NCBI GenBank assembly: GCA_014155875.1
Contig: JACEFZ010004192.1
Location: 310,001 to 374,000, forward strand
DNA: 64,000 nt
Direction: 5' to 3'
Source of the DNA: Cepaea nemoralis
Lineage: Eukaryota; Mollusca; Gastropoda; Stylommatophora; Helicidae
Shown: positions 11,201-26,100 of the stretch, one piece after another
Numbering within the stretch: position 1 is the stretch's first letter
Layout: every line of letters starts with the position of its first letter
Program-made: the position numbers and the translations under genes
Notes under the pieces: generated by a model
Databases searched by the model: none
Seen by the model: only the letters and a program-made list of their open reading frames with translations
What the model was told of the DNA's origin: nothing

Positions 11201-14200
11201 TCACCCACAGACCACGGAGATGTGTGATATCATTAAAAACCAATGGTTCTTGCAAAATTGTTAGTCACGGTTCCAACTTCACAGCAAAGCGTCACCCCAT
11301 AATGCTCTGTTCCTGTGCCAGTGAATATCACACAAAATGCTCCTCACTGCCCCATGTGAAAAGTGGAACAGATAGCAGTCTCGACATAGCAACAGTTTGC
11401 ACAGGTATAGATGCATAAGGCCTCTGCCAGAATGCCAATAAAAAGTCAGCAACGAAAAATACAGTTCATCGTCAATAGAAGCAGCAGTCATTAGAAAACC
11501 AGCAGCCACACATTACTGCATAAGGCAAACCCAGTTAGTTAATCAACCCACCTCCTGCCATTTTTAGAACATGCAGTTCACGATACAAACAAACGTGGAC
11601 AGATGTAAAAGCACACCACATTAAATCCGCAGCTCACAGTGTCGTTCCATGCACTCAGTAGCTGGGTGATGGAACCATACACTACCAGTCCAACATGAGG
11701 AAAATGTGTAAGCAACCTGAAGCCACAAACATTATCACTCCAGAGGCCTTAACAGCTCAACCGCCTATCCTCCATGTTGGACCGGAAGTAAAAAATACCC
11801 TGCCTTATTCTACAAGTTTAAACTGGTAACGTTTGAGCTGGAGGTAGACATTGTAACCCAGGCAAAACAAAATAGTCAGCTAAAAACACAGAAGACACCT
11901 TGATGAAGAAACCAATGTTTGTGTAAAGCTAACATGAATGATAACTTACTGGGTTATTGAGGAAGTAAACAAGTATCCCGCCAATCAATGGAATTTTGTT
12001 GATCAGTGGCTTGAAAATCACACGCAGTGTTCCATGTATCTGTGGCCAGGTACCCAATGAAATAGAATGTCAAAACTATATACACATGTAAAGCTATCTG
12101 GCTGACTGTACCTTATTATTATATTATGAATTACTCATTATATGCATGTTATAACTATCTGATTGAGAGGGCTCTGCATGGCAAAGTGTTCAAGCCCTTT
12201 GCCTCACACTCTAAAGGTCATGGGTTCGTTTTCAGACTGCATCATTCAGGCCATGAGTGCAATTTTTCCAGAAACCCCTGGGGATAATTGCTGAAACTAC
12301 AGAGTCCGTGCTTTGTGAGATGTTCTTGGGGCAGGAACTTGCCATTCTGCTGAGAGAGACAAAGTCACATAAGGTAAAACCTGATGTCATAAAGTCAATC
12401 CTCTCACCTTTAACCTTTCATCTGATTGTGAATGCGTCACTGCTATATAATTCAAGAGCCACAGAGGCACAGTAGTTAGTGTGCTGGTTTACAAAGACAG
12501 AAGTTCGAGTTCAATCTTCATCAGTAGCAAGATTAATTATTCTGACAAGTATTTAGCTGGGATCGACCCAACCTCATAAAATAGGAGCCTGATAATTTCA
12601 GAATTTATTGGGAATCATCTGGGAAGGACAGGTGGCAAAGATGGGAAGTGGCAACACCCACCTCATTATTCCATAGCACAGAATGTGTGAAGAGCCAACA
12701 CATCACACCAAGACATGCATTTCTTACTGCAATCTCACAGTATTGTTTCTTCTTCTTCTAATGTATTCTATCCCCCCTGATGCCTTCTATCCCCCACTGG
12801 AGTATAAACTCACAGTAGTGTTTCTTCTTCTTCTAATGTATTCTATCCCCCCTAATGCCTTCTATCCCCCATTGGAGTATAATCTCACAGTATTGTTTCT
12901 TCTTCTTCTAATGCCTTCTATCCCTCATTAGAGCAGACCCTCCTATTTGTTGCCACCTCCTGCAACTCCCTCCATATCTTCCCCATAATTCATCTCTGTC
13001 TCTAGCACTTTCCTCTGTGTGTTTTCAGGTCTTCCTCTATTTATTTTTCCCTGTGGATTCTAGGGAAAGGACCATCTAGTTATACATTGACAGATTTTCT
13101 TAATGTGTGTAATATTGAGAGGCGGTGTCTTTTTCTCATTGGAATTTGTTTAGTTCTCTCCATGAGTAAAGAAATTATGTTGTTAAACCCATGCACTGGT
13201 GACAAAGTCAAACATGAGGACTAATGCAGACATTAACAAAGGCACTTTAACTTTCCCGGATCACTAGTACCAATTTCATGAGGCTGGGTTGCAATGGTAA
13301 TGTAAATCTACCACCCTGGGAACTGATACTGGTAGACATCACCCTAACCAGTGCACTACCACAGACAGCTCCAGACATTCTGAAAGGTGTATCAACTACA
13401 GCAACAGCAAACTAAAAGTCACCCTCAGCTGACAGACAATTAATGTATATAGGCCTTTCAAAACAAATGTCGACTCACCCTCAGGTCCTTGATTCCAGCA
13501 GTCACACCTTTGACTGACACTTCAATTTTGGAGTCACTGCTGTAGCTATATACATGTGAACAGAAATTATATTTCCTGGGTTGTTGTTTTAACTTTATAA
13601 TTTTTATGCAAATTGTTGTTGTTATTTTTCCATTTTATAAATAGATGGGCTTATCACACATGCATGTTTTGTTTCCAGTGTTTAAATATCTGTGCTGTTT
13701 AACTGCTACAGCTCAACATTATCTTGGGGCTGTCTGCCCCCTTCTGTACAAATTCAACCAATCATGAACATATCTGGGGGTCAGCTTTGCAGAATGGATA
13801 AGAGCGCTTGTTCTTAAACATCCAGTGTGCTGATGCCGAGGTAGCGGGTTCAACCCTTACACTGGTCAGTTGGAAAAAAATATTGACTTCTCATGCTTGA
13901 CTTGGGGATGTAAACTGCAAGTACCTCAGAAGTTGGAGTGGGTTCACCTGATGGTGAGAGATAATGGAAATAGAGGAAGCTAATCCACATGGAAAAATCA
14001 ATTCAATTCACTAGAAGTAGTAACATATTTATGGGCTATGCTTGAGTTCAAAGTGCGCGAAGGTTTAACAAAATAAATGAACAAGTATACAAGCCGCCTG
14101 ATGTGAGTTGGTTGAGGTTCTATTCTACTCTAGGAGATAAAAGGCAGAAGAGGAAGTCAGAAGAAGCTCATCATCAACATCAAGTGACCTATGAACTGAA

Positions 14201-17200
14201 AGTTGGCTGCAATGAGTCTCCAACATCTTATGTCCTTCATCTTTAGTGTACTCATATAGGCTTCTTCCAGTCCATCTATTCCGATTGTCCATCTTGCAAG
14301 TTGTTCTTCTTGAAGGCTTCAGGACACTTTTTCCCTCCAGCTTATTCTTTAACCAGAAGCTGACTCTCTTTATATAAGCAAATAACCTTACTGTCTTAGC
14401 TTGATCTCATTCAGTAATGTTTACTTCAATCAGTTTTTTGGGGGTAATATTTTTTAAAATTATTTTCTTCTGCCATATCCTCATTTTTTTCCATATAGTC
14501 TCATATGATACAATCCGAAAAAACAAAAAAAAATTTTTTTTATTACTCATAACAGTTAAAAATTCTTCCTAGTACCTACATTTTTTTAAACTTTTCATCT
14601 AGGCTAAGCATGCATTTGATTTATTTTTTATCTAAAAATATTTATGCTTCTAGAAATTAGAAATACCTATACACTTCTCTTATCTGTGTTTCCCAACATC
14701 CACATTTCTTTGATGTAATCTCAACTTAACAGATGCAATAAGGTTTACAGAAACGAACCTGTTTAATGTGCAAACTAGGCAGAATGGCAGTATGGCATTC
14801 ACTAATAATCTATGCAGGACTAAGAAGTCAGATTGGAAATTCACTGTGATAGTGAGAGGAAAGATCACATTTAAGAACATTAGGACATACAGAGAATGAC
14901 TTTTATTTTACTTTAATTTTCAAACAACTAGTTGATGTATGCTTCTAATGCCCAATAGTGCACATATATTTTTGAACAAAGAATCTGAATCTTTTTGTTA
15001 CTTCTTAAGCCCCTCACACTAATTAATCAGCCAGGTTTCTTTCATTGTCTTATATTTTCGCACTATTTCTATATGTGAAAGAAAGGTGATGTGCTCAGTA
15101 TCACACTGGCCACCTGTACTTCCCAGAACATTTCCTGGTACCCATGTTGTGCTAGGTCAATATGGGAGCCTAGAACAACTTTGTTTTAAATCCCTGACTC
15201 ATTTCAGCTGCTCGCCACCTGGCTGCTGTGACTTTACATAACCCTGATCAAGGGACTGGTGGTTGTCCATCAAGAATGATGACCATTCATTTCATCCAGT
15301 GGGGTTGAAAGTTTGCAGCCGTGAGTTTTAAGATGGCTGGTAAAGCCTATTTTAACTCAAAATGTTCTTTGACAATGTGGGCAAAGAATACTTGACGTTC
15401 CAGGAGGAGGATCTCCTGCAGTGGATTTTTTGTCCAGTCTTTTTTTCACAGCTCTTGCAGTCGTTTGCTTCACAAGTGACGACACCCTTGTGTAATGATA
15501 TACGCCATGAATTTCGGTCTTTGGCAGCAGTCTCGAATGAGGGGCTAAGCAGGGTGCTGAATCCTGCCCATGAGGTGTCCAGCAGACTAGCAGAGGGAAG
15601 AAGGTACCTGACATCTCCTGCTGATAGTTTTCCTGACTCTGCTACATTCTCAGCTCCTTCATTAACACATGGAGAAATCTCTAGCACCTATTTAAAGAAG
15701 CTAGATCAAGCCTAGGGCTCTATTTGGTTGGAAAAATCCCACCTCCATTGGGAATCGAACCCAGGCAGCTACACTCATAAGCCAGCTGGCTATCAACTAT
15801 GATACCACAGCTCTGGAAATGTACACAGATGAAATGAAAGACAATGAAGTCAAACACAGAAGTCTACATCCTTCAATCACAAATATATCGATGGTACTTA
15901 CTTGAGCTCCAAGTCCATATAAATCTCATCTCTTCTCAGTTTTGAGTAGACCTTGACTCCGCCGACACGAGGAGGCTGAGATGGAAGGAAAGCAGCATAC
16001 AAAAGTCACAACTAGAGTGAGAGCTAACACTACACAGAGAAGAGAATTAAAGGCATAGATGAGTTATATGGGGAGGACATGTTCAGAGCAGCATGAGGCA
16101 GCTAAACATAGGACAGTTGCAGTGAGAGGACAGTTGCAGTGAGAGGACAGTTGCAGTGAATTTGTGTGCCCCAAACAGGAAATAAACTGCAAAAGAATTG
16201 TTATAACTTCCCCTCAAGTGTGCTTATCTTGCATCTGATTTCTTGTATGAGACAGGAGGGCAATATCAGAAAAGTCCAGAACATCAAACTGCCCTGTTAA
16301 AATCAATCCCCTGGGAAGGTTAACCCGGTCAACAAATGCCAGCAGAAGTCGAATGTGTCGGCCTAACAGCACAAGAACACAGCTCTGCTGTAAACAGGCA
16401 CAACGCAATCACGTCTGGAAAAAAACTCCGGATGAACGCAGCAGCAGAAGAAGAAATCAATCAATTCCAATTCTGGAGACAGTTGTTGTTGTCTTCATAA
16501 TCCAGTCTATAGTCAGTTAAGAATAATAAAGGTGACAAAAGGCATCCCGGTCACACTCCTGCTCTTATTTCTAGTGTATCTATTCATTTTTCCTAATGAA
16601 GAAATTATGCAACTAACTCACACATATTTCAACAGCCAACTAACTCATACAAAATCAACAGATATGCAACTAACTCACACATATATCAACAGCTAACTCA
16701 CACAAAATCAACAGCAATGTGACTAACTCACACAAAATTCACAACTATGCAACTAACTCACACAAAATGAACAGCTATACAACTAACTAATAGAAAATCA
16801 CCAGCTATGCAAGTAGTTAATGAGTGACATGTGGCAGATCGACCGAACACAAAAGATGTTTTCACTTGTATGTTGACATATGCTTCCTGATTATAAGCGG
16901 GGCAGCATAAAACTTAATTATCTGTTATTGGTTTACAGGCTAATACAATTTGATAATAAACTGTGAACTGGAATCATACTATAAATAAACATGTAGGACA
17001 ATGCATAACAGATTTCAGGGCAATTAATGAAAGAAACAGTAAATTAACAATGAAAGTTAAATTAATAAAACTCACATTTATAAATACACACAACATATCT
17101 CCTGAAGAAAACGATGAAATACAGAAGGAAGTATTTTTGTAACACCTTGGACCACGCGACTGATGAAACTCCATGGCATGGATGCACATTGTGTCAGGTG

Positions 17201-20163
17201 GCTTCAATAACAAATTCAGCGGAGAAGAAGGGTATCTGGAAAATATTCCTATTCATAGCCCCTGCCATATGGCTTGTGTCATCATGATTGTTCTCAGCCT
17301 TCTGTCACACCTGCTGCCATTCATTTTCAACACAGATGTTTCTCTGTGCCAAGCTGTAGAGCATTTTTTTCTATAGGTCGTTACCCGTCTTTTTTTGTTT
17401 CTCAATCTCTTTGTCATAACATTATCCAGATTACTTCTTATAACATGACAAAGGATGTCTGCACAAGATCAATGTATTCTGTTGGAGCTGCGATTTGTGG
17501 AGAAGTATGGTCACTCGTGCCTGTCAGCAAGGCACTGGATGATGATGATGATAATGATGATGATGATGATGACGATGATGATGATGATGATGATGATGAT
17601 GAAGACACCACGATATGCACATATGTGTCAGGGTCTTGAAAAAGAAACTGCAGTAGAAGACCAGAAGCAAACATATAATAATGTGAATGTTCACAACTGA
17701 GTCACCAACAACACACTCACAATGTCTCCCAGATCGATCTGACTAAACTTGAAAGTCTGTAGAGATGCTGGCAGGCTGGCCCTGACAGTTGGCTCCACAC
17801 TCTCTCTGAGAATCTTCTCCACATATTCTCCAATATAGGGCCACATGTGGCTCAGAATCTGAAACAGATTGTGTTAATATAAATCATGGTATCTATTATT
17901 TATCTTATATATAAATTAGGATCGTCTGTCTGTCTGTATGTATGTATCTATGTATGTCCTTTATGCGCTCGCGAACGGCCCATCCGATTGAGATGAAATT
18001 TTCTACACGCCTTCCTTTCATTCCAGAGCTGCCAACTGTCATAGTTTTTTTTTCTTCTTCCTCCTCCTCCCTCCTCCCCCTCCCAAAATACGTACGTAAA
18101 TATATGATGATGATGATGAAAGAATCCCCGAACCAAAACGCTAGGGAAAGGGAAGAAAATGACGTGACTACACAGAATCGTCACACGGCAATCATCATCA
18201 TCAAGTGCCGTGCCGGCTGGCGTAGGCGTTCATGGCTCTCCGTAGATCTCAGTCTTTGGTTTTTTGGATCAACTCTGCTGCTGATATTCCTCCATGCCAC
18301 GGCAATATCAATAACAATTCATCTTTTTATGTGTAAGGAAGTTATCTACAGTCGTGTAGAAGGGAAGAACTAGACGAGTATGAATTCGGAATGGCGAACT
18401 CTCTCCTCCTCTCTTCTCCTCCCTCTACCTCCTCCCGCCACCCTCCTCCTCTTCCTCCTCTCTCTCATCCCTCTCCCTCCTCCTCTCCCTCTCCCCTCCT
18501 CCTCCCTCCACCTCCTCCCTCATCTTCCCTCCTACTCCCTCTCCCTCCTCATCCCTCCTCCTCCTCCTGCCTCCCTCCTCCTCCTCCTGCCTCCTTCTCC
18601 CTCTTCCCTCTTCCTCCTCCCTCCACCCTCCTCCTCTTCTTCCTCCTCCCTTTCCTTCCTCCTCCTCCTCCCTCTACCTCCTCCTCCCCCTACCTCTTTC
18701 CTCCTCCCTCCTCCTCCTCTTCCACCTCCCTTTCCTTCCTCCCCCTCCTTCCTCCTCCTCCTTCCTCCTCCTCCTTCCTTCTTCTCCCTCTGCCTCCTCC
18801 TCCCTCCTTCTCCCTTCTCCTCCTCTCCCCTCCTCCTCCTACCCTCTTCCCCTCCTCCCTCCTCCATCCTCTTCCTCCCTCTTCCTTCCTCTTCCTCCTC
18901 CATCCTCCTCCTCCTTCTTCCTCCTCCTCCCTCTTCCTCCTCCTCCTACCTCCTCCCTCCTCCTCCTCCTCCCTCTACCTCCTCCTCTCCACTCTTCCTC
19001 CTACCCTCTTCCTCTTCCCCTCCTCCTTTCACATTCCTCCTCCTCCCTCTTCCTCCTCCTCATCCCTCCTCCTCCTTCTTCCTCCCTCCTCCTCCTCCCT
19101 TCACATTCCTCCTCCTCCCTCTTCCTCCGCCTCCCTCCTCCTCCTCCCCCCTCCTCCCTCTACCTCCTCCTCCCTTCACATTCCTCCTCCTCCCTCTCCT
19201 CCTCCTCACTCCTCCTTTCACATTCCTCCTCCTCCCTCCTCCTCATCACTCCTCCTCCTCCACCTCCTCCCTCCTCCTCCCTTCACATTACTCCTCCTCC
19301 CTCTTCCTCCTCCTCTCTCCGCCTCCCTCCTCCTCCCTCTACCTCCTCCTCCCTTCACATTCCTCCTCCTCCCTCTCCTCCTTCTCCCTCCTCCTTCACA
19401 TTCTACCTCCTCCCTCTTCCTCCTCCTCCCTCCTCCTCCCTCTACCTCCTCCTCCCTTCACATTCCTCCTCCTCCCTCTCCTCCTTCTCCCTCCTCCTTC
19501 ACATTCTACCTCCTCCCTCTTCCTCCTCCTCCCTCCTCCTCATCCCTCCTCCTCCCTCTACCCTCCTCCTCCCTTCACATTCCTCCTCCTCCCCTCTTCC
19601 TCCTCCTCATCCCTCCTCCCCCTCCCTCTACCTCCTCCCTCTTCCTCCTCCTCCTCATCACTCCTCCTTCTTCCTCCCTCCTCCCCCTCCTCCTTCCTCC
19701 TCCTCCCTCTCTGCCTCCTCCCTCCTCCTCCCTCTACCTCCTCCCTTCACATTCCTCCTCCTCCCTCTTCCTCCTCCTCCTCCTCTCTCCGCCTCCCTCC
19801 TCCTCCCTTCACATTCCTCCTCCTCTTCCCTCCTCCCCCTTCCTCCTCCCTCTTCCTTCTCCCTCCGCCTCCTCCCTCCTCCTACTCTCTCCTCCTCCTC
19901 CCTCTCCCTCCTCTCCTCCTCCTGCTCCCTTCTCCTCCTGCGTTCTCCTCCTCCCTCCTCCTCCACCCTACTCCTCCCTCCTATTCCTCCCTACTCCTCC
20001 CTCCTCTTCCCTCCTCCACCTCCCTCTTCCTCCTCCCTCCTCCATTTACCCAAGACAGACAGACAGTCAGACAGATAGTCGGGAACGGGATCTTATATGA
20101 CTACTTATATAATTTAAATGAGATGCTCTCCACCATGGGCTGGGCCGGGTCAGACAGACAGAC

Positions 20164-20197
<34 letters not shown>

Positions 20198-23100
20198 TCG
20201 GGAACGGGAACTTATATGACTACTTATATGAATTAAATTAGATGCTCCCCACCAGGAGTTGGGCGATGCCGGGCCGGGTCAGACAGACAGACAGATAGAT
20301 AGTCGGAACGGGAACTTATATGACTACTTATATGAATTAAATGAGATGCTCCCCATCAGGGTCTGGGCGAAGACGGGCCGGGTCAGACAGACAGACAGAC
20401 AGATAGACAGACAGACAGACAGACAGATAGTCGGTAACGGGAACGAGAACTTATATGACTACTTATATGAATTAAATGAGATGCTCCCCACCAGGGTCTG
20501 GGCGAAGCCGGGCCGGGTCAGCTAGTATATATATTATATATGCGTTCCATATATATATATATATATATCTGTCTGTGCGCATGCATGCATGCATGTGTCT
20601 ATGAGTGTGTGTGCATGTCTGAGTGAGTGTGTGTACATGTATGTGTATGTCTGCAAGTGTTTGCGTGTGCACATGTGTTTATGTATGTCTATTTCTGTGT
20701 GCATGTGTGTGTGTCTGAGTGTGAGCACGCATGTGTGTGTATGTCTGTGTCTGTGTGCATGTGTGTGCGGGTATGTATGTTTGTGAGTGTATGTCTGTGT
20801 GTGTGTGTACATGTGTAAATGTCTGCAAATGTGTCCATGTGCACATGTTTGTATGTATGTGTGTGTGTGCACACTCGTGTGCATCAGAGTGTGTATGTGT
20901 GCATGCACATGTGTGTGTGTGTGTGCATGTTTGTGTGTATGTCTGAATGTGTGTATGCATGTGTGAGTATGCGTGTACGTGTGTGCGTGCATGCGTGTGT
21001 GTGTGTGTGTGTGCATGTGAGTGTGTGTATGTATGTGCGTGTGTGTGTTTGCCTGTGTGGAGTGCTGGCATGTTACCCTATCATTTGCTATCTCATGCAG
21101 AGCCCTCTATCTCCTCCCGATATTACTCATCAATGTCTTTAATTATCCTCCCCATGTTTTTTTGGGTCTCCTATTTTTGTTTTGCTATGTGGGTTCCAGA
21201 GGAAGGATTTTCTAGCTACAGTAACACACATTGAGAAAACCTGAAGAATAAATTTCCTGAAAACATACTAAACTTGCGGATGCTTTAGCGTAATGGTTAG
21301 GACGTTGTGCTGACAATGGCACCACATGTCCTGTACCACAGTCTTTTCCCCCACTCATTTTATATGGCTGGGTCTACCATGGAGCAATATATCCACACAC
21401 AAAATCTCATCTGAAAGAGGATTTAAACCCTACCATCAGAATGGCCAGTGAGTGTCAGCCTCATAAAAATGTGCAGTGGGATATTCTTGAAAGGAAAGGA
21501 AGCAGAAAGGAAAGGAAGCAAAAATAGCGCCAGCTACAAAACCTTATGTACAACAAACTAGAAGATGTGAAGGTCTACAACTTTACACTCAAAATGTTCA
21601 ATGGAATTAATTTTACTCTATTTATACACACAAACAGTAAACAAACAGTTCATGAAAAACACAACGCTACATTTTGCCACAAAAGTAATTATACATACAA
21701 TTTAATATATCCCCTAAACACTTAACATATTCACACCTGCAGAAATGGGAAGGCAACAGAATTTATATTGTTGTCAACCATGCCACCATTGTTTTATTAT
21801 ACTGCTGTAAACCATGCAACCATTGTTGTATTATATTGTTGGCAATAACGTTTCATGATGTCATAAAAGGGTCCGGAGATGCAATGTTCATGTCTTTGTT
21901 ATCAGAAAGCTGTCATTGCAAATAAGCACAACCTGTTCATGATAATAATTCATGTATTCATCAATTACTTTAGTTGTGGAAGTTGATAAATATAGGAGGG
22001 ATTGTTGCACCAGTTTTAGTGTGTGTGTGTGTAAGGAAGGAGGGTGCACGTGTGTATGTAAGGAAGGAGGGTGGTGAGAGACATGAGAGCTTGCACGCCT
22101 CGCTGTTTTCTGAGCTTGGAGAGGGGATGAAGTGTTCTGCAGTCATCTTATGATAGTACTTCAGTACTGGATCGAGAGAATAGTCTCCACACCAAACTCA
22201 CTCTGTTTGGCTATTAGATCAGTGGTTCTCAACCTTTTTTGGCCCATGCACCCCTTCACCATATGTTCAGAATTAATCCCCCCCCCTTTCGTATTTCCTC
22301 CCTATAAATTCACCCCCCCCCCCCCCCCCTACATGGTATACATAAAAATGGAAGCTAAATGTAATAACACATGCTAGAACAAGTACAGAAATCTACATAA
22401 AACGTGATTTGCAGGTCTAAAAAATAAAAATTTTGTTGCGTATCCCTTACAGGACGTTGCAGTCAACACCAGCATTTTCAGCTGCTGTTGATGTACTAGG
22501 CAAGTGTTACGTTCAGTAGTTTGCCATTGCTTTCTGAACGACCGGCCCCTATACCTTTTTCGAAAAAATCAGCAGAGCAGGCATTTAACCCTCTTCCGAC
22601 CATACTAATACCATTGTCAACACAACGTCCTAACCATTACACCAAAGCACCCGCAAGTTTAGCATGTTTTCGGGACATTTCTTCTTCAGGCTCACACTAC
22701 TAAGATATAATAACAAGTTACAACGCATGGTTTCCAACTAAAAGAATGAGAACTTTGTTAATACTTTTATTGTGCCTCAACAGACTATAATTTTGCGTAT
22801 ATACAATGGAACAGTCACACAGGTTCACAATCGACTGTATACCCTCTAAGAGTTTTCTAATCTAGACTCAAGGGTAGGTTAACAGAAAAAATATACACCC
22901 ATTCACACACACATCCATATACACTCCTACCCCACACACACTGGCACTGTGGATAAGGGATTACGAATGCAATTCACAATCTCACAATCAAAACACAGCT
23001 GCGGGCAATTTGGAAGCTGACGGCCTTGCGCTGGTTTTCATACAATGATATGAGTGTTGGTTGTTCAGAAAGCAATGGCAAACTACTGAATGTAAACAGC

Positions 23101-26100
23101 CAAATAATGACAGGGTTGAATGCAACATCCTGTGAAGGATATGCAACTAACTTTTTAACCCATACACACCTACACCAACACACACACTTCCATAATATCC
23201 CCTCTCCTAAGCACACTTAACCATACCTCTACACATCTACACCAACATGCTCACTTCCATATAGATCTCACCTCCCTCCAAGTACCCTCATCCACATCTG
23301 TACACACTAACACACATACTTCCATTCATATGATACCCTCCCCCATCTCAAGCACATTCATCCAACATACATGCATACACAGCCATATATTCCCACAAGC
23401 ACTCTTACCTACACCCAATCCAACACACACATACATGCAAATATCCCAACTTTAGACACACTCACCCACACCTAGGCACACTCACCCACACCAAAACACA
23501 CTCACCCACACCAAAACACACTCACCCAAACCAAAACATACCTCCATTAGTGAACTTCAAGTACACTCACTGACACCAACATTTACACTTCTATACACAC
23601 CCACCCTACTCCCAACTATGTATATTTATCCACATGCACACCAACAGACATGTTTTCATAATAAACCACATACACTCATACATACATCCACCCAACCCAC
23701 ATGAACAAAAATCTTACCTTGTTTACCCATTCTGCTCTCTCCACGTCAGGAAAATTCACCTGTGGATTATTATAGGTTTATGATTATGGGTATATGTGAT
23801 GGCATGATGATTACTGATGGTAACATCTTATCTGGTATAGAATTAAGTTCCTCTTCATGCATCCATTGTAGGACAGTGATTGTGTTGTGCCTGATTACCG
23901 TAGAGTTGGCATTTTTGCAACTTTTGCCTGACACATTCAACAATTTCAGCATTAGAGGGGAGTCATGGGTGAGAGGTTACGGTGTTTTCAAGTACAGAAA
24001 GCATTGGGTTTGATCTCAGTATAGAGCTAGGAATTTTCTAAGAACCAGTGGTATCTAATGACATCACATGTCCTGCTGATCTCCTGATACTGGATTTCTA
24101 GCCTTCTCAGAAAAGGGTGAAAAATTGCAGGTCCTGTGTGAAAGTTGAGCATGTGAAACATCCCACAGCAATTGGAAATAGCAAAGAGTAGGCCGTAAGG
24201 CAGCTGTCCTGACAAAACTGTTAGGAAAGAAAACCTGGCCGTGGTAAATAAAGCCCCCCTTACCTTAGAAGGTATCTATCTAGAGGAAGCAATCTTGACA
24301 CAAATACATGCTGAAATCAGACACACTGATCTTTAAGATGTATAACTAAGTGTGGCGTCCTCCCCTCGAAAGAGAAATGAAGAAGAAGGTTCCAGCATGT
24401 TTCATTCAGGTTTACCTTCCCGGTTAACTTCATGGGACATTTCACTATTTCAATGTGATGACATTATGGGATTCCATTTGATCCAAGATTGACATTCCAT
24501 CTAGCCCACCCAATACAGTCCTATACATGGTATTCAGTCACCAAGGGAAGGCGCCAGCAACATCGGAATTCTCCATCACCTAAGGTGGCTTCCATTAATG
24601 CAGTCAACACATGATGCTCTGGCTGTGGGCTCACCAGGCGTTCGAAACGCAGCTGCGACCGATTTGTGCAGCAAACCGTGTCACATTGCGTTATAAGGTG
24701 TTGGGAGCTGGTCCTTCAGAAAGCAATGGCAAACTCATCATCATCATCATCAAGTGCCGTGCCGGCTGGCGTAGGCGTTCATGGCTCTCCACAGATCTCG
24801 GTCTTTGGTGTTCTGGATCAACTCTGCTGATGATATTCCTCCATGCCACCGTCTCAGTCCGTCCAGCATCATTTCTCTTGGTCTGCCTCTGCCTCTCTTC
24901 CCCTCGATCTTTCCAGTTGTCACGATGTTCTCCAATGCCTCTCTTCTCATCACATGACCAAAGAAAGATGTTTGTCTCTTTCTTATTGTTGTATATAGTG
25001 TTCTAGTTTCATTAGCCTCTTTCAGGCAATCGTTGTTAGTTACTCTGGCAGTCCAAGGAATTCGCAACATTCGTCTTAAAAACCACATCTCTGTTGCTTC
25101 TAAGTTCTTCCTAATTTGTTCATTTACATTCCAAGATTCGCTGCCATACAGCAAAACTGGTTCTATATAGCATTTTAGTACTCTCTTTCTTACATTCATT
25201 GATAGCGACTTATTGCATAAGATACTCTTCATTTTCTGAAATGCTGTCTTTGCCTGCCCTATTCTGCTCTTAATCTCTTTTGTACATCTTCCATCTGATG
25301 TTATAAGTGCCCCTAGGTATTTAAAATTATCCACTTGGTTGAGAATTTCCCCTTCTATTTCTATGTCACATTTTGGTGTCCCCATTTTCTTTGATATCAC
25401 CATTGTTACTGTTTTCTTGATATTCAAGGACAGTCCTTTCTGTGCACTCTCTGTTACTACACTGTCCAACAATTGTTGTAGGTCTGTTGCATTATCCGCT
25501 ACCAATACTGTGTCATCAGCATAGCGTATATTGTTTATATTATATCCTCCGATTAGTATTCCTGGCTTCTCTTTGATCTCTCTCATTATTACTTCGCTCT
25601 ACAGGGAGAAGAGATCGGGTGACAAGACACACCCCTGTCATACTCCTAGCTTTATCTGTTCATAACTACCCTCTTTATTTCCCATTTTAATTGCTGCTAC
25701 TTGGTTCCAGTATATATTCTTTATTATTCTTAAATCTTTCCCATCAATGTTGATATCTTCCAACATTTTAATCAGCTCATCATGTTTTACTTTATCAAAT
25801 GCCTTAGTATAATCTATGAAGCATAAATATATGTCTCTCTGTTTCTCTATTGATCTTTCTATTAGTGTTCGTAATATATATATTGCATTGTTTGTACCCT
25901 TTCCTTCCATAAAACCATACTGTTCTTCACTAATTTCCATTTTTATTTTCTTTCTTGTTCTTCTCATTATAATTCTGAGTAGAAGCTTAGTGACATGGTT
26001 TATGAGGTTAATTGTACGAAAATCTTCGCATTCAAGTGCTCCTGGTCTCTTTGGTATTGCTATAAATACAGATTTCAGCATATCGCTCGGTAAATATCCA

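Larger units (their letters stand above)
17891..20525 (+). mobile_element. Candidate Helitron-like composite element with simple-repeat core
   Basis: The left end has TATATATAAATTAGGATCGT followed by CTGTCTGTCTGT and GGCCCATCCGATTGAGATGA, a leader style common in Helitron-like and related invertebrate elements. The right end reads GGGCGAAGCCGGGCCGGGTC then AGCTAG before T. Helitrons typically end CTAG before T after a GC-rich hairpin. Inside are an RTE 3' fragment, a polypyrimidine tract and four tandem copies of the right end. No Rep-helicase gene is present, so it would be non-autonomous. Inference from ends only. Confidence 0.4.

Noticed and set aside
15352..15715. Overlapping frames of 85-117 codons on both strands
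   Set aside because: No recognisable domain; the segment adjoins a tRNA-like SINE head and probably belongs to a repeat body.
18380..20173. Open frames of 597 and 569 codons on the plus strand, with Glu/Gly/Arg-rich frames on the minus strand
   Set aside because: All follow from a CTCCTC polypyrimidine tract that lacks stops in several frames; no domain, splice signal or codon bias supports a protein.
20534..21142. His/Thr-rich and Cys/Val-rich frames of 60-160 codons
   Set aside because: Composition effect of TGTG and ATGT simple repeats; no signal of selection or known family.
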